A stretch of 64,000 nt of DNA from Pantoea septica (GCF_002095575.1 NZ_MLJJ01000005.1:62001-126000), one strand, 5' to 3'; positions 1 through 10,164 are shown, numbered from the stretch's first letter. Program-made: numbers and translations. Notes: a model not told the origin generated them from the sequence alone.

Positions 1-411
1 CTGTTGATTGCAGGTGCAATTGGATTGACCGTTAGTCTTGTGATACTGGCGCTGATCTTTTCCGTGCCTGCCTTCGAAGGCAGCAGCTGGCTGGCGCTGG
101 CGTCGCTGGTTTTTTATGTTGTGATGTATGCCGTGAGTCCTGGCATGCTGGGTTTTCTGATTATCTCAGAAATCTCACCGTTAAGAGCGCGGGCAAAAGC
201 GACCAGTCTGTCAATTTTTATTATTTTCGCTACTAACCTGGTTATTGCGCTGCTCTCACTGCCCATGCTGAATGGAATGGGCGCATCCGCCACCTTCTGG
301 CTCTTTGCCGCAATATGTGTAGTGTTCACAATATTTAGTTTTTATGTGCCCGAAACTAAAGGAAAAAGCCTGGAAGAAGTTGAAGTCTATTTCAAAGAAA
401 AATATCAGTAA
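1..411 (+). CDS. Sugar porter family MFS transporter, C-terminal part
   Basis: Only the last ~136 codons lie in the window; the frame is open to the left edge, so the start is outside. The visible part has four hydrophobic segments and ends with the motif PETKGKSLEEVE, the usual end of the MFS sugar porter family (GalP/AraE/XylE/IolT type proton symporters of the inner membrane). The short loop EISPLRARAKA matches the family's conserved E..P...R.....K/A segment between helices 10 and 11 region. The substrate cannot be read from this fragment. Base composition is less GC-rich than the genes that follow. A hairpin downstream may end the transcript. Confidence 0.85.
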   Translation: MLIAGAIGLTVSLVILALIFSVPAFEGSSWLALASLVFYVVMYAVSPGMLGFLIISEISPLRARAKATSLSIFIIFATNLVIALLSLPMLNGMGASATFWLFAAICVVFTIFSFYVPETKGKSLEEVEVYFKEKYQ

Positions 412-448
412 ATACCTCTCCTTTCCTGGCTGTTAATTTAACGACAAA

Positions 449-499
449 CGGGTTAAGCCTGGTATGGCAAACTATTTTCCGGGCTTAATCCGCTCTCCT
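449..499 (+). terminator. Probable terminator after the sugar porter gene
   Basis: The arms cgggttaagcctgg (449-462) and ccgggcttaatccg (479-492) pair over 14 positions with two G-U wobbles around a 16-nt loop, followed by a pyrimidine-rich, only partly T-rich tail. It lies 38 bases after the stop of the sugar porter gene and before the 3' end of convergent yhiN. Confidence 0.5.
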
Positions 500-559
500 T
501 TTCTATGATGGCAGGTGAAAAATCAGGAAAAATTTCTCATCTGTTATCGAGATTGCGAA

Positions 560-1744
560 TCACAACGCCTGCGCGCACGCCCAGGCCGAACTCCATGCCC
601 ACTGGAAGTTATAGCCGCCCAGCCAGCCGGTGACGTCCACCACCTCGCCGATAAAATAGAGTCCCGGCACGTCGCGGGCTTCCATCGTCTTCGACGAAAG
701 CAGCGTGGTATCGACGCCGCCCAGCGTTACCTCGGCGGTGCGGTAGCCTTCCGTGCCGTTAGGCTGCACGCGCCACTGATGCAGCGTCTGCGCCAGTTCA
801 GCCTGCTGCTTGCCGTTGAGCTGCTTAAGCGTGACGTCCGGCACCAGCCCCATCTCCTGCAACACCTCCACCAGACGCTTCGGCAGCAGCTTCGCCAGGC
901 TATTTTTCAGGCTCAGGTTCGGATGCGCCTCGCGCTGTACGCTGATGAATTCTTCTATCGAGGTGGCGGGCGACAGGTTGACGGTAATATGCTCGCCCGG
1001 CTGCCAGTAGCTGGAGATTTGCAGCACCGCCGGACCGGAGAGGCCGCGGTGGGTAAAGAGCATCGCTTCTTTGAACAGCGTGCCGTCCTGCGCCTCGATG
1101 GTGGTATCGATCGCGACGCCGGAGAGCGTCTGTAGCCGCTCCAGCAGCGGCTTATGTAGGGTAAAGGGCACCAGCGCGGCGCGGGTCGGATAGACCTTCA
1201 GGCCGAACTGCTCGGCAATCTTGTAACCGAACGGCGTGGCGCCAAGGCCGGGCATAGAGAGCCCGCCGCTCGCGATCACCAGCTTTTCCGACTGCACCGT
1301 CGCGCCGTTAAGCTGCAGCGTATAGCCCGACGCATCGCGCGCCACGCTCAGCACCTCGCTGCGCAGGCGCAGCGTCACCTTGCCCTTTTCGCACTCCGCC
1401 GTCAGCATGTCGACAATCTGCGCCGCCGAGTCGTCGCAGAAGAGCTGCCCCAGCGTCTTTTCGTGGTACGCAATCTTATGGCGGTTAACCAGATCGATAA
1501 AATCCCACTGGGTGTAGCGCGCCAGCGCGGATTTGCAGAAGTGCGGATTGCGCGACAGATAGGCGGCCGGATCGGTATACATATTGGTGAAGTTGCAGCG
1601 CCCGCCGCCTGACATCAGGATCTTGCGCCCAGGCTTTTTGCCGTTATCCAGCAACAGCACGCGGCGGCCTCGCTGACCGGCCTGCGCCGCGCAAAACAGT
1701 CCCGCCGCGCCGGCGCCGATAATAATAACGTCAAACTTTTCCAC
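560..1744 (-). CDS. yhiN: YhiN/BaiN-family flavoprotein (NAD(P)/FAD-dependent oxidoreductase)
   Basis: 394 residues, close to the usual ~400. The N-terminus DVIIIGAGAAGLFCA is a Rossmann dinucleotide (FAD) fold with GxGxxG, and GRKILMSGGGRCNFTN a few residues later is the hallmark of the YhiN/HI0933 family. A second glycine-rich motif (VIASGGLSMPGLGATPFGY) and the C-terminal FIGEVVDVTGWLGGYNFQWA close the FAD-binding domain. The cellular substrate of this cytoplasmic family in enterobacteria is not known; a gut-bacterial relative (BaiN) reduces bile acid intermediates. The ATG at 1744 starts right at the Rossmann strand. It is divergent from pitA, as in E. coli. Confidence 0.9.
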   Translation of the reverse strand: MEKFDVIIIGAGAAGLFCAAQAGQRGRRVLLLDNGKKPGRKILMSGGGRCNFTNMYTDPAAYLSRNPHFCKSALARYTQWDFIDLVNRHKIAYHEKTLGQLFCDDSAAQIVDMLTAECEKGKVTLRLRSEVLSVARDASGYTLQLNGATVQSEKLVIASGGLSMPGLGATPFGYKIAEQFGLKVYPTRAALVPFTLHKPLLERLQTLSGVAIDTTIEAQDGTLFKEAMLFTHRGLSGPAVLQISSYWQPGEHITVNLSPATSIEEFISVQREAHPNLSLKNSLAKLLPKRLVEVLQEMGLVPDVTLKQLNGKQQAELAQTLHQWRVQPNGTEGYRTAEVTLGGVDTTLLSSKTMEARDVPGLYFIGEVVDVTGWLGGYNFQWAWSSAWACAQAL

Positions 1745-1984
1745 TGCCTTCGCCCCGCTTTTTTAAGAGGCGCTGATTGTAGAGGTCTGCTCTGCATGAC
1801 GCCAGCGTCAAAAATTTGTCGTAATTATGTCATAATGTAAACGGTTCATTTTAAGGCACTTTTAGGAGAAACCAGACAACTTTAGACATTCTTAAGTCAA
1901 AACAAGGCTATATTTTGCTTTCCCATACCCTGCGTTGTCGCAGATAATGCGCCGCGCTCATGTCCTCAAAATGGCGTAATGTGT

Positions 1985-3487
1985 ATGCTACATTTGTTCG
2001 CTGGTCTTGACCTCAGTACCGGCCTGTTATTGGTTCTTGCCCTGCTGTTTGTATTGTTTTACGAAGCAATCAACGGCTTTCACGACACGGCCAACGCAGT
2101 TGCCACGGTGATCTATACCCGCGCGATGCGCGCACAGCTTGCTGTGGTAATGGCGGGCGTATTTAACTTCCTTGGCGTCCTGCTTGGTGGCTTAAGCGTT
2201 GCTTACGCTATCGTGCATATGCTTCCTACCGATCTGTTATTGAATGTTGGCTCCGCGCACGGGCTGGCGATGGTTTTTTCCATGCTGCTGGCGGCGATTA
2301 TCTGGAACCTCGGCACCTGGTATCTCGGTCTGCCGGCCTCCAGTTCGCACACGCTGATTGGCGCCATTATCGGCATCGGCCTGACCAACGCGCTGATGAC
2401 CGGCACTTCAGTGATCGACGCGCTTAATATCCCCAAAGTTATCAATATCTTCCTGTCGCTGATTCTGTCGCCGATTGTCGGTCTGATCATCGCAGGCAGC
2501 CTGATTTTCCTGCTGCGTCGCTACTGGAGCAGCACCAAAAAGCGCGCGCGCATCCATATGACGCCCGCTGACCGCGAAAAAATCGACGGCAAGAAAAAGC
2601 CGCCGTTCTGGACGCGTATCGCCCTGATCGTCTCGGCAATCGGCGTCAGCTACTCGCACGGCGCCAACGACGGCCAGAAAGGCATCGGCCTGATTATGCT
2701 GGTGCTGATTGGCGTCGCGCCGGCGGGTTTCGTGGTCAATATGAACGCCAGCGGCTACGACATCACGCGCACGCGCGACGCGGTCAATCACCTCGAACAG
2801 TATTATCAGCAGCACAGCGAGGCGCTGACGCACATCATCCAGATGGCGCCGCCTGCGCTGCCGACGCCTGAAGAGACGCCGTCCGGCCCGAAAGAGTTCC
2901 ACTGCGACAGCGCCCGTGCGCTGCAGGCGGTGCAGCGCGCGCAGGGCCTGCTGAACACTAACCTGCAAAGCTACGAACAGCTTAGCGTCGAGCAGCGCAG
3001 CCAGATGCGTCGCCTGCTGCTGTGCATCGCCGATACCGCCGATAAGGCGGCCAAGCTGCCGGAAACCAGCGCCGACGATAAACGCTTCCTCGGCAAGCTG
3101 AAAACCGATCTGCTGGGCACCATCGAGTACGCGCCGGTCTGGATCATCATGGCGGTTGCGCTGGCGCTCGGCATCGGCACCATGATCGGCTGGCGTCGCG
3201 TCGCGACCACCATCGGCGAGAAGATTGGTAAAAAAGGCATGACCTACGCGCAGGGCATGTCGGCGCAGGTCACCGCGGCGGTTTCCATCGGCATCGCCAG
3301 CTATACGGGCATGCCGGTTTCGACCACGCATATTCTGTCGTCGTCGGTCGCGGGCACCATGCTGGTGGACGGCGGCGGGCTGCAGAGCCGCACCATCAAG
3401 AATATCGCCATGGCGTGGGTCTTTACGCTGCCGGTCTGTATCGTGCTGTCGGGCAGCCTCTACTGGCTGGCGTTGAAGCTGGTGTAA
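1985..3487 (+). CDS. pitA: Low-affinity inorganic phosphate transporter PitA
   Basis: 500 residues from the second of two in-frame ATGs (1979 and 1985); the second gives [10 protein letters not shown], which matches the E. coli N-terminus, so it is preferred although neither has a clear ribosome site. The protein is an inner-membrane, proton-coupled carrier of metal-phosphate complexes. The two inverted PHO4 repeats show [11 protein letters not shown] (about residue 30) and [12 protein letters not shown] (about residue 225). A large polar central domain (about 250-390) separates the two membrane halves, and [14 protein letters not shown] lies near the C-terminus. A strong terminator follows. 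The neighbours yhiN and uspB are those of E. coli. Confidence 0.96.
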   Translation: MLHLFAGLDLSTGLLLVLALLFVLFYEAINGFHDTANAVATVIYTRAMRAQLAVVMAGVFNFLGVLLGGLSVAYAIVHMLPTDLLLNVGSAHGLAMVFSMLLAAIIWNLGTWYLGLPASSSHTLIGAIIGIGLTNALMTGTSVIDALNIPKVINIFLSLILSPIVGLIIAGSLIFLLRRYWSSTKKRARIHMTPADREKIDGKKKPPFWTRIALIVSAIGVSYSHGANDGQKGIGLIMLVLIGVAPAGFVVNMNASGYDITRTRDAVNHLEQYYQQHSEALTHIIQMAPPALPTPEETPSGPKEFHCDSARALQAVQRAQGLLNTNLQSYEQLSVEQRSQMRRLLLCIADTADKAAKLPETSADDKRFLGKLKTDLLGTIEYAPVWIIMAVALALGIGTMIGWRRVATTIGEKIGKKGMTYAQGMSAQVTAAVSIGIASYTGMPVSTTHILSSSVAGTMLVDGGGLQSRTIKNIAMAWVFTLPVCIVLSGSLYWLALKLV

Positions 3488-3501
3488 GCCACGCAAAAAT
3501 A

Positions 3502-3527
3502 AAGGGCGACTCAGGTCGCCCTTTTTA
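3502..3527. terminator. Bidirectional terminator between pitA and uspB
   Basis: Perfect 7-bp stem gggcgac/gtcgccc (3504-3510 and 3515-3521) with a 4-base loop. It is followed by a T-rich run on the plus strand and preceded by an A-rich run, so it can stop both convergent transcripts, pitA from the left and uspB from the right. Confidence 0.9.
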
Positions 3528-3530
3528 TTT

Positions 3531-3866
3531 CTAGTGCCAAATCGCCAGACAAACCAGGCTGAGAATCACTAACCCGCATAAGGCGCTGGTTAAAATGAAC
3601 TGACCGCGCACTCGTTCGCAGCGACGAATAAACTCCTCGTCATGATGGTCGAGATAACGTTTTGCCCAGATATAGCGCACCAGCCGCACCTGCTTGCTCG
3701 GCTGACCGTGCGAGGTAAAAAAGCCTGCCCCGTCGACATACTGATAGAGTAAGGGATCGCAGCCTCGAAGCACCGCCAGCAGCGCGCGCAAAGAAGAAAA
3801 GTAGCGCGCCATATTCACAATACACACCACACAAAGAGCCCAGAAAAGCGCGATAGTGCTGATCAT
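3531..3866 (-). CDS. uspB: Universal stress protein B
   Basis: 111 residues from the ATG at 3866, which has gggaggg seven bases upstream and gives [22 protein letters not shown], matching E. coli UspB from its first residue; an open frame runs 37 codons further upstream but has no support. There is one membrane segment at each end (about 1-22 and 90-109) around a basic cytoplasmic or periplasmic loop. UspB is a small inner-membrane protein induced by RpoS in stationary phase and linked to ethanol resistance; its biochemical role is unknown. It is divergent from uspA, as in E. coli. Confidence 0.93.
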   Translation of the reverse strand: MISTIALFWALCVVCIVNMARYFSSLRALLAVLRGCDPLLYQYVDGAGFFTSHGQPSKQVRLVRYIWAKRYLDHHDEEFIRRCERVRGQFILTSALCGLVILSLVCLAIWH

Positions 3867-4291
3867 ATTTCCCTCCCAGCTGGAGCCGCGGAGACGGGAT
3901 GGAGCGCGGCTGCGCTTCATGCTCCACGGGAAAAGCCGACCACTGAATGACCTGAACAGATCTCTGTTTTTTGACAAGCTTACGCGGTCGGCACCTGAGA
4001 AGTACCACCGTTAATTTGTAGTGTAGGAGAAATTTTTAACTCTTTTCCAGCGATGATTTTCGTTCACCGCGAGCGAAAAAGGCGCTAAGCCTTGATCTTA
4101 TTCACAACCGAAGCCTGTACAGCAGCATTTGTTAACCGTCGCCGCTATACTAAAGGCATAACAACTATCTGTCGGGAACGCCGACAGGGCAACTGGTGAC
4201 AAATATCGCCCATTCGCGTAAAGGATTGCGCAGGCAATGACGCGAGAGGAAGACAGGTCGCCATCCTGAATCTTGTGAAAGGAGTTATATC
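3867..4291. promoter_or_regulatory. Divergent uspB/uspA intergenic region
   Basis: This 425-base gap carries the promoters of uspB (leftward) and uspA (rightward). A TATACT hexamer at 4146-4151 preceded by a GC-rich stretch is a plausible -10 for uspA, with no good -35; this would fit a sigma-70 promoter under stringent or stress control as in E. coli, but that is inference. No further gene is visible. Confidence 0.4.
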
Positions 4292-4729
4292 ATGGCTTAT
4301 AAACATATCCTGATTGCGGTAGACCTTTCTCCCGAAAGCCAGCTGCTGGTGGATAAAGCCGTCTCGCTGGCGCGCCCCTATGACGCCAAAATTTCGCTGA
4401 TTCACGTCGACGTGAACTATTCCGATCTCTATACCGGCCTGATTGACGTCAATCTGGGCGATATGCAGAAGCGTATCTCGGAAGAGACGCACACGGCGCT
4501 GCGTGGCCTGTCGGAGGCGGCGGGCTACCCTATCAGCGAAACGCTGAGCGGCAGCGGCGACCTCGGCCAGGTGTTGGTTGATGCGATTAAAAAATATGAC
4601 GTGGATTTAGTAGTGTGCGGCCACCATCAGGATTTCTGGAGCAAGCTGATGTCTTCGGCGCGCCAGCTGATTAACACCGTCCATATTGATATGCTAATCG
4701 TTCCGCTGCGCGACGCAGAAGACGAATAA
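4292..4729 (+). CDS. uspA: Universal stress protein A
   Basis: 145 residues, one more than E. coli UspA, and nearly identical over the length ([16 protein letters not shown] at the start; [20 protein letters not shown] near 105-124). It is a cytoplasmic dimeric Rossmann-like protein of the UspA class, which in E. coli does not bind ATP; it accumulates on growth arrest and helps survival under stress. The start codon has the strong ribosome site aaaggag. It is transcribed alone: the long upstream region is non-coding and a terminator follows at once. Confidence 0.97.
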   Translation: MAYKHILIAVDLSPESQLLVDKAVSLARPYDAKISLIHVDVNYSDLYTGLIDVNLGDMQKRISEETHTALRGLSEAAGYPISETLSGSGDLGQVLVDAIKKYDVDLVVCGHHQDFWSKLMSSARQLINTVHIDMLIVPLRDAEDE

Positions 4730-4737
4730 CCGCAAAG

Positions 4738-4765
4738 AAAAAGCCGGCACGTTCCGGCTTTTTTC
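4738..4765 (+). terminator. Terminator of uspA
   Basis: Stem aagccgg/ccggctt (4741-4747 and 4754-4760) with a 6-base loop, preceded by A-rich sequence and followed by a run of T. It begins nine bases after the uspA stop. Confidence 0.9.
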
Positions 4766-5107
4766 GGCTGCTTCCACGGCCCGCGCCATAGCCTAATCGG
4801 CGTTCTCTCTTTTTATTGCTTTCGTTATTGCGCAAAACAGAGCGGTTTCTTTATTGCCCTCGGCGCGCCCCAAACGCTTATTTCTGCAGACTGGCAGATG
4901 CTCAGCCGCCAACGCCGCTATTTTCCTGGCAACATCCGCCGCCTCTGGACAATAAAATTATCTACGATATTAGCAACTTGTTAATAGACTGTTATTTAAT
5001 TAACCATTTGCAATAAGTGGGTAATTTTAAATTTTTTTACTATATGCAAAAAGGCTAACTCTCATTATATTCATCCTGCTTTCGCTGCTGCATGCGCGGC
5101 AGATAAA
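4766..5107. other. AT-rich stretch where E. coli has dtpB
   Basis: In E. coli the peptide transporter gene dtpB (yhiP) follows uspA; here there is no trace of it. The DNA becomes markedly AT-rich from about 4960. A 66-codon open frame at 4816-5016 has no ribosome site and an odd composition, so it is not called. The AT-rich part may hold a promoter for the small reading frame that follows. Confidence 0.5.
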
Positions 5108-5263
5108 GTGCCATTTAATAGCTTACACAGCAAAATTAAAACTCTGTCCGAGGCGCCGGGTCTGGAAGAAGAATTCAGCCTGACTTATAAAGCTTTAGGT
5201 CTGAGCGTCGCGAAAGTTGTTCTGACCTGTTTTTCAAACTTTTTAGCTAAGCTGGCTGACTAA
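5108..5263 (+). CDS. Possible small protein or coding remnant upstream of rsmJ
   Basis: From a GTG at 5108 this frame encodes 51 residues with a protein-like composition: a charged N-terminal half with KIKTLSEAPGLEEEF, then an amphipathic or hydrophobic end with SVAKVVLTCFSNFLAKLAD. The frame stays open upstream to 5000 but has no ATG, and the ribosome site is poor. A hairpin terminator on the same strand lies 60 bases downstream, which suggests rightward transcription through here. It could be an unannotated small protein or the tail of a lost gene. I do not recognise the sequence. Confidence 0.3.
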   Translation: MPFNSLHSKIKTLSEAPGLEEEFSLTYKALGLSVAKVVLTCFSNFLAKLAD

Positions 5264-5323
5264 TTTAATTCCCTTTTTCAGCATAGCTGTTGAAATTAAA
5301 GAAGAGTTAAGCATGGTAGCCTT

Positions 5324-5360
5324 AAGCGTGCCTGCGCTACGTCAGACACGCTTTTTATTT
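5324..5360 (+). terminator. Terminator on the plus strand before rsmJ
   Basis: Stem aagcgtg/cacgctt (5324-5330 and 5347-5353) followed by a T-rich tail on the plus strand only. The minus strand lacks a matching T run, so it does not fit as the rsmJ terminator; it must end something transcribed rightward between uspA and rsmJ. Confidence 0.65.
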
Positions 5361-5374
5361 ATTGCAGTTGAAAA

Positions 5375-6133
5375 TTATATTTCCCGAGCGAGCGGCGGAT
5401 AAATATCGAAGCGATGACTTTTAGTCACCACCGCCGATTGCGTTGTGACCCCCGCCAGCGGCGGCGCATAGTCGGGGCGCTTCACCACGATGCGCTTCTT
5501 TGCCAGACGGCGCGCCGGCTCCAGCAGCGCGTCGGCATCCTCGTCGGCGCCGACCAGCGACTGAAACACCCGCATCTCTTTTTTCACCATCGCGCTCTTC
5601 TGCCGGTGGGGATACATCGGATCGAGATAGACCACGTCCGGCGCAGGCGTAATATCGCCGAGCGCCTGCGCGCTGGGCGCATGAATAAGAGTCAGCCGCT
5701 CGCGCAGCCAGCCGCCGATCTCCGCATCCTGATAGCCGCGCCGCAGCCCATCGTCCAGCAGCGCCGCCACGACCGGATGGCGCTCCAGCATGCGCACGCG
5801 GCAGCCGATCGCCGCCAGCACGAAGGCGTCGCGCCCTAATCCGGCGGTGGCGTCCACCACGTCCGGCAGATAACCACTCTTCACGCCAACCGCTTTCGCC
5901 ACCGCCTCGCCGCGTCCGCCGCCGAAGCGACGACGGTGCGCCATCGCGCCGGAGACGAAGTCGACGAAAATGCCGCCCAGCTTCGGCTCGTCGCGCTTGC
6001 GCAGCTCAAGGTGCGTCAGCGTCTGCACCAGCGCCAGCACGCAGCCTTCGTCATGCTCCAGCCGCCAGCGCTGCGCCAGATGCGACAAGGCGCCGTCACC
6101 GGCGCCCGATTCATCAATCAAACAGATCTTCAC
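5375..6133 (-). CDS. rsmJ: 16S rRNA (guanine-1516-N2)-methyltransferase RsmJ
   Basis: 252 residues from a GTG at 6133, aligning with E. coli RsmJ over its full length. It methylates N2 of G1516 in helix 45 region of 16S rRNA using S-adenosylmethionine. Visible motifs are the SAM-binding [16 protein letters not shown] (about 92-107) and the catalytic-site [14 protein letters not shown] (about 165-178). The start lies eight bases after the prlC stop codon, so the two form an operon, as in E. coli. Confidence 0.95.
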   Translation of the reverse strand: MKICLIDESGAGDGALSHLAQRWRLEHDEGCVLALVQTLTHLELRKRDEPKLGGIFVDFVSGAMAHRRRFGGGRGEAVAKAVGVKSGYLPDVVDATAGLGRDAFVLAAIGCRVRMLERHPVVAALLDDGLRRGYQDAEIGGWLRERLTLIHAPSAQALGDITPAPDVVYLDPMYPHRQKSAMVKKEMRVFQSLVGADEDADALLEPARRLAKKRIVVKRPDYAPPLAGVTTQSAVVTKSHRFDIYPPLAREI

Positions 6134-6141
6134 TGCAGCCG

Positions 6142-8184
6142 TTATCCCTTGATGCCGTAGTGATCCAGCATCGCATCCAGCTGCGGCTCGCGGCCGCGGA
6201 AGCGTTTGAACAGCTCCATCGGCTCTTCCGAACCGCCGCGCGTCAGAATGTTGTCGAGGAACGACTGCCCGGTCTGGCGGTTAAAGATGCCCTCTTCCTC
6301 AAAGCGCGAATAAGCGTCTGCCGCCAGCACGTCCGCCCACAGATAGCTGTAGTAGCCCGCCGCATAGCCGCCTGCGAAGATATGGCTAAAGGCGTGCGGG
6401 AAACGGCCCCATTCCGGGCTCGGCACCACGGCCACCAGCTTTTTCACTTCGCGCAGGGTTTCGAGGATCTGCGCGCCTTTCGCCGGATCGAACTCGGCGT
6501 GCAGGCGGAAATCGAACAGGCCGAATTCCAGCTGACGCAGGATAAACAGCGCCGCCTGGTAGTTCTTCGCCGCCAGCATCTTGTCGAGCAGCTCTTTCGG
6601 CAGGGGTTCGCCGGTCTCGAAGTGGCCGGAAATAAAGGCCAGCGCCTCCGGCTCCCAGCACCAGTTCTCCATAAACTGGCTCGGCAGTTCGACCGCATCC
6701 CACGGCACGCCGCTGATGCCGGAAACCCCCGGGGTTTCGATGCGCGTCAGCATATGGTGCAGGCCGTGACCGAACTCATGGAACAGCGTGGTGACTTCGT
6801 CGTGAGTAAACAGCGCGGGCTTGCCGTTCACCGGACGGTTGAAGTTACAGGTGAGATAGGCGACCGGCTTCTGCAGCGTACCGTCGGCTTTACGCATCTG
6901 GCCGACGCAGTCATCCATCCAGGCGCCGCCGCGCTTGTGTTCGCGCGCGTAGAGGTCGAGATAGAAGCTGCCGCGCAGCTCGCCGCTCTCGTCGAACAGA
7001 TCGAAGAAGCGCACGTCGGGGTGGTAGACGTCGACGTCGGTACGCTCTTTGGCGGTGATGCCGTAGATGCGTTTCACCACCTCGAACAGGCCGTTAACGG
7101 CGCGTGATTCCGGGAAGTAAGGACGCAGCTGCTCATCGCTGATGGTGTAGAGATGCTGCTTCTGTTTTTCGCCGTAGTAGGTGAGATCCCATGGATTCAG
7201 CTCGCTGACGCCGTACTCTTTTTGGGCGAAGGCGCGCAGCTGCGCCAGCTCTTTTTCCGCCTGGGGACGGGCACGTTTCGCCAGATCGTTCAGAAAGTCG
7301 AGCACCTGCGACGGATTTTCCGCCATTTTAGTCGCCAGCGATTTGTCGGCGTAAGAGTCGAAGCCCAGCAGCTGCGCCAGCTCGTGACGCAGCGCCAGCT
7401 CTTCCGCCATGATCGGACCGTTGTCCCATTTACCGGCGTTCGGCCCCTGATCGGAGGCGCGCGTCGAATAGGCGCGATACATCTCTTCGCGCAGCGCGGC
7501 GTTGTCGCAGTAGGTCATCACCGGCAGGTAGCTTGGAATATCCAGCGTCAGCAGCCAGCCTTCCTGCTCTTTGGCTTCGGCCTGCGCTTTCGCCGCCGCC
7601 AGCGCGCTTTCCGGCATGCCGGAGAGTTCGCTTTCGTCGGTGATCAGTTTGCTCCAGCCCATAGTCGCGTCCAGCACGTTGTTGCTGTAGGCCGATCCCA
7701 GCTCGGAGAGACGCGCGGCGATCTCGCCGTAGCGCTGCTGTTTCTCTTTATCGAGGCCGATGCCGGAGAGTTCGAAATCGCGCAGCGCGTTATCGACCGC
7801 TTTCTGCTGCGCCACGTCGAGCGCGGCGAAGCTCTCGCCCTCTTTCAGATCGCGATAGGCCTGGTAGAGCCCTTCATGCTGGCCGACCCAGGTGCTGTAT
7901 TCGGAAAGCAGCGGCAGCGTCTGCTCGTAGGCCTGACGCAGCTCCGGGCTGTTTTTCACCGAATTAAGATGGCTCACCGGCGAGAAGATGCGGCCGAGAC
8001 GATCGTCGACTTCAGCCAGCGGCTGCACCAGGTTGTCCCAGGTGTAGGGCGCGCCCTGCGCCACCACCTTTTCCACCGCCGCGCGACATTCGTTCAGCGC
8101 CTCGGTCACGGCAGGCACCACATGTTCAGGCTGAATGGCGGAGAAAGGCGGCAGCGTAAAAGGCTGGAGTAATGGATTAGTCAT
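6142..8184 (-). CDS. prlC: Oligopeptidase A (M3 zinc metallopeptidase)
   Basis: 680 residues, the E. coli length. The ATG at 8184 gives [15 protein letters not shown], matching the E. coli start; the frame stays open 28 codons upstream but without family similarity. This cytoplasmic endopeptidase degrades short peptides, including cleaved signal peptides. The zinc site is [11 protein letters not shown] near residue 470 (HExxH plus a downstream Glu in [14 protein letters not shown]). The large helical N-terminal part forms the channel wall that limits substrate size. rsmJ follows at once. In E. coli the gene is under heat-shock (sigma-32) control; that was not tested here. Confidence 0.97.
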   Translation of the reverse strand: MTNPLLQPFTLPPFSAIQPEHVVPAVTEALNECRAAVEKVVAQGAPYTWDNLVQPLAEVDDRLGRIFSPVSHLNSVKNSPELRQAYEQTLPLLSEYSTWVGQHEGLYQAYRDLKEGESFAALDVAQQKAVDNALRDFELSGIGLDKEKQQRYGEIAARLSELGSAYSNNVLDATMGWSKLITDESELSGMPESALAAAKAQAEAKEQEGWLLTLDIPSYLPVMTYCDNAALREEMYRAYSTRASDQGPNAGKWDNGPIMAEELALRHELAQLLGFDSYADKSLATKMAENPSQVLDFLNDLAKRARPQAEKELAQLRAFAQKEYGVSELNPWDLTYYGEKQKQHLYTISDEQLRPYFPESRAVNGLFEVVKRIYGITAKERTDVDVYHPDVRFFDLFDESGELRGSFYLDLYAREHKRGGAWMDDCVGQMRKADGTLQKPVAYLTCNFNRPVNGKPALFTHDEVTTLFHEFGHGLHHMLTRIETPGVSGISGVPWDAVELPSQFMENWCWEPEALAFISGHFETGEPLPKELLDKMLAAKNYQAALFILRQLEFGLFDFRLHAEFDPAKGAQILETLREVKKLVAVVPSPEWGRFPHAFSHIFAGGYAAGYYSYLWADVLAADAYSRFEEEGIFNRQTGQSFLDNILTRGGSEEPMELFKRFRGREPQLDAMLDHYGIKG

Positions 8185-8408
8185 AGCGCAGTCCTTGTTC
8201 AATGTATGGGGCGCGCGGCGCGCGCAACGCAATCTTACTAACATGCGGTTAAGTGTAGTGAAAATCAATGCCGGCCAGGCTGAGCGGCCAAGAAACGCCT
8301 CGGGCGGGCGGGCGGCGGAGAATCGGCCAGCATTTTTCGCCTTCAGCAGGTATAATCCCGCTAACTTGCAGTACGCCTTTTTACGCCAACCGCGGAATCC
8401 CCACTGTT

Positions 8409-9251
8409 ATGCTGAGCTATCGCCACAGTTTTCACGCCGGCAACCATGCCGACGTGCTGAAACACACCGTACAGAGCCTGATCATCAGCGCGCTGAAAGA
8501 GAAAGAAAAGCCGTTCCTCTACCTCGACAGCCATGCCGGCGCAGGCCGTTATCTGCTGAGCGGCGAGCATGCCGAGCGGACCGGCGAATATCTGGAAGGC
8601 ATTGCCCGCATCTGGCAGCAGCCGGACGCGCCGGAACTGCTGAAGCCCTACTTCAACGCGATTCGCGACCTGAACCCAAACGGCACGCTGCGCTACTATC
8701 CCGGCTCGCCGCTGATAGCGCGCTATCTGCTGCGCGCAGAGGATAAGCTTCAGCTTACCGAGCTGCACTCCAGCGACTACCCGCTGCTGCGCGGCGAGTT
8801 TCTGAAAGACAGCCGTGCCCGCGTAGAGCGCGCCGACGGCTATCAGCAGCTGAAGGCGAAACTGCCGCCGCCTACCCGTCGCGGCCTGATCCTGATCGAT
8901 CCGCCTTACGAGTTGAAAAGCGATTATCAGGCGGTCGTGAAGGCGATCCATGAGGGCCACAAGCGCTTCGCCACCGGCATTTTCGCGCTCTGGTATCCGG
9001 TAGTGCTGCGCCAGCAGATCAAGCATATGCTGCGCGATCTCGAAGCGACCGGCATCCGTAATATTCTGCAAATCGAGCTGGCGGTGCGTCCGGACAGCGA
9101 TCAGCGCGGCATGACCGCTTCGGGCATGATCGTCGTCAACCCGCCGTGGAAGCTGGCGCAGCAGATGAACGAGCTGCTGCCCTGGCTGCACCAGAAGCTG
9201 GTGCCTGCCGGAACCGGCCACGCCACCGTGACGCAGCTGGTGCCGGAGTAA
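8409..9251 (+). CDS. rlmJ: 23S rRNA (adenine-2030-N6)-methyltransferase RlmJ
   Basis: 280 residues from the ATG at 8409, giving MLSYRHSFHAGNHADVLKH, the conserved N-terminus; the frame is open further upstream without homology. It methylates N6 of A2030 in 23S rRNA. SAM-binding motif LDSHAGAGRY (about 40-49) and catalytic LILIDPPYE (about 160-168) are both present. It is divergent from prlC, with the promoters for both in the 224-base gap. Its stop is one base from the stop of the convergent rnz. Confidence 0.95.
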   Translation: MLSYRHSFHAGNHADVLKHTVQSLIISALKEKEKPFLYLDSHAGAGRYLLSGEHAERTGEYLEGIARIWQQPDAPELLKPYFNAIRDLNPNGTLRYYPGSPLIARYLLRAEDKLQLTELHSSDYPLLRGEFLKDSRARVERADGYQQLKAKLPPPTRRGLILIDPPYELKSDYQAVVKAIHEGHKRFATGIFALWYPVVLRQQIKHMLRDLEATGIRNILQIELAVRPDSDQRGMTASGMIVVNPPWKLAQQMNELLPWLHQKLVPAGTGHATVTQLVPE

Positions 9252-9252
9252 G

Positions 9253-10164
9253 CTACAGCGTAAACACCGCCAGATCCTGTGCCAGCTCGGTGTTGGGAAA
9301 TATCGAGCGGCACTCGTCCAGCAAACGCGGCATGTCGCGCGGCATATAGCGCGAGCTGAAGTGCGTGGCGATCAGGCGCTTCGCGCCCGCCTCTTTCGCC
9401 ACCTGCGCCGCCTGCAGCGTGGTGGAGTGGCCGCGGCCGTTGGCCTTCTCCTGCAGAGCCGCCTCCAGCGTCGCTTCATGCACCATCAGATCGACATTGG
9501 CCGCCAGCTGCAGCGCCATCGGCGTCGGCGCGGTATCGCCGAAAATCGCCAGGGTTTTGCCTCTGGTCGCCGGACCGAGATAGTCCGCGCCGTTAATCAC
9601 CCGCCCATCTTCCAGCGTTACGATCTCTCCCGCTTTTAGCTGCTGATACCAGGGCCCGCGCGGCACGCCCTCTTCTTTCAGACGCGCGGCGTCGAGAAAT
9701 CCCGGCTTATCGTGCTGCTCGATTCGGTAGCCGAAGCAGGTCAGCGGATGCACCAGGGGCCAGGCGCTGACGCGGAACTCGCCGTCGTCGAGCACCGGCC
9801 CCGCTTCGATCTCGACGATTTCCAGCGGATAGTCGGTATAGGAGCCGCTGAGCGACAGCGCGGTTTCGACAAAGCGCCGGATGCCTTCGGGCCCGTAAAT
9901 GGTCAGCGGCTCGGTAATGCCGCCCATGGAGCGACTGGTCAGCAGACCAGGCAGGCCGAAAATATGGTCGCCATGCAGATGAGTAATAAAAATTTTGTTC
10001 ATCCGTCCAGGCCGGAGCGGCGAACGCATGTACTGGAGCTGCGTTCCTTCGCCGCAGTCGAAGAGCCAGGTGTCGCCGCGCGGCGACCAGGTAAAAGCAA
10101 TGGAGGTGACGTTGCGTTGCAGGCTGGGCGCGCCGCCGCCGGTGCCGAGAAATGTGAGCTGCAT
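9253..10164 (-). CDS. rnz: Ribonuclease Z / RNase BN
   Basis: 303 residues, matching the ElaC/Rbn family (about 305). It is a metallo-beta-lactamase-fold endo/exoribonuclease acting on tRNA 3' ends. Zinc ligands are visible in [11 protein letters not shown] (His62, His64, Asp66, His67), LVHPL, FGDTAPT and IATHFSSRY. In E. coli the gene (rbn/elaC) lies elsewhere on the chromosome; here it sits convergent with rlmJ and divergent from gor, so its place in this conserved block is a local insertion or rearrangement. Confidence 0.93.
   Translation of the reverse strand: MQLTFLGTGGGAPSLQRNVTSIAFTWSPRGDTWLFDCGEGTQLQYMRSPLRPGRMNKIFITHLHGDHIFGLPGLLTSRSMGGITEPLTIYGPEGIRRFVETALSLSGSYTDYPLEIVEIEAGPVLDDGEFRVSAWPLVHPLTCFGYRIEQHDKPGFLDAARLKEEGVPRGPWYQQLKAGEIVTLEDGRVINGADYLGPATRGKTLAIFGDTAPTPMALQLAANVDLMVHEATLEAALQEKANGRGHSTTLQAAQVAKEAGAKRLIATHFSSRYMPRDMPRLLDECRSIFPNTELAQDLAVFTL

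Noticed and set aside
2408..3496. 362-codon minus-strand frame opposite pitA
   Set aside because: Composition (Arg, Gln, Asp repeats) typical of an antisense frame in GC-rich DNA; PitA is certain.
4816..5016. 66-codon plus-strand frame after uspA
   Set aside because: No ribosome site, no protein-like pattern, and it starts within the tail of the uspA terminator region.
5314..5403. 29-codon ATG frame before rsmJ with a gaagag-like ribosome site
   Set aside because: It overlaps the plus-strand terminator hairpin and runs into the rsmJ 3' end; more likely chance.
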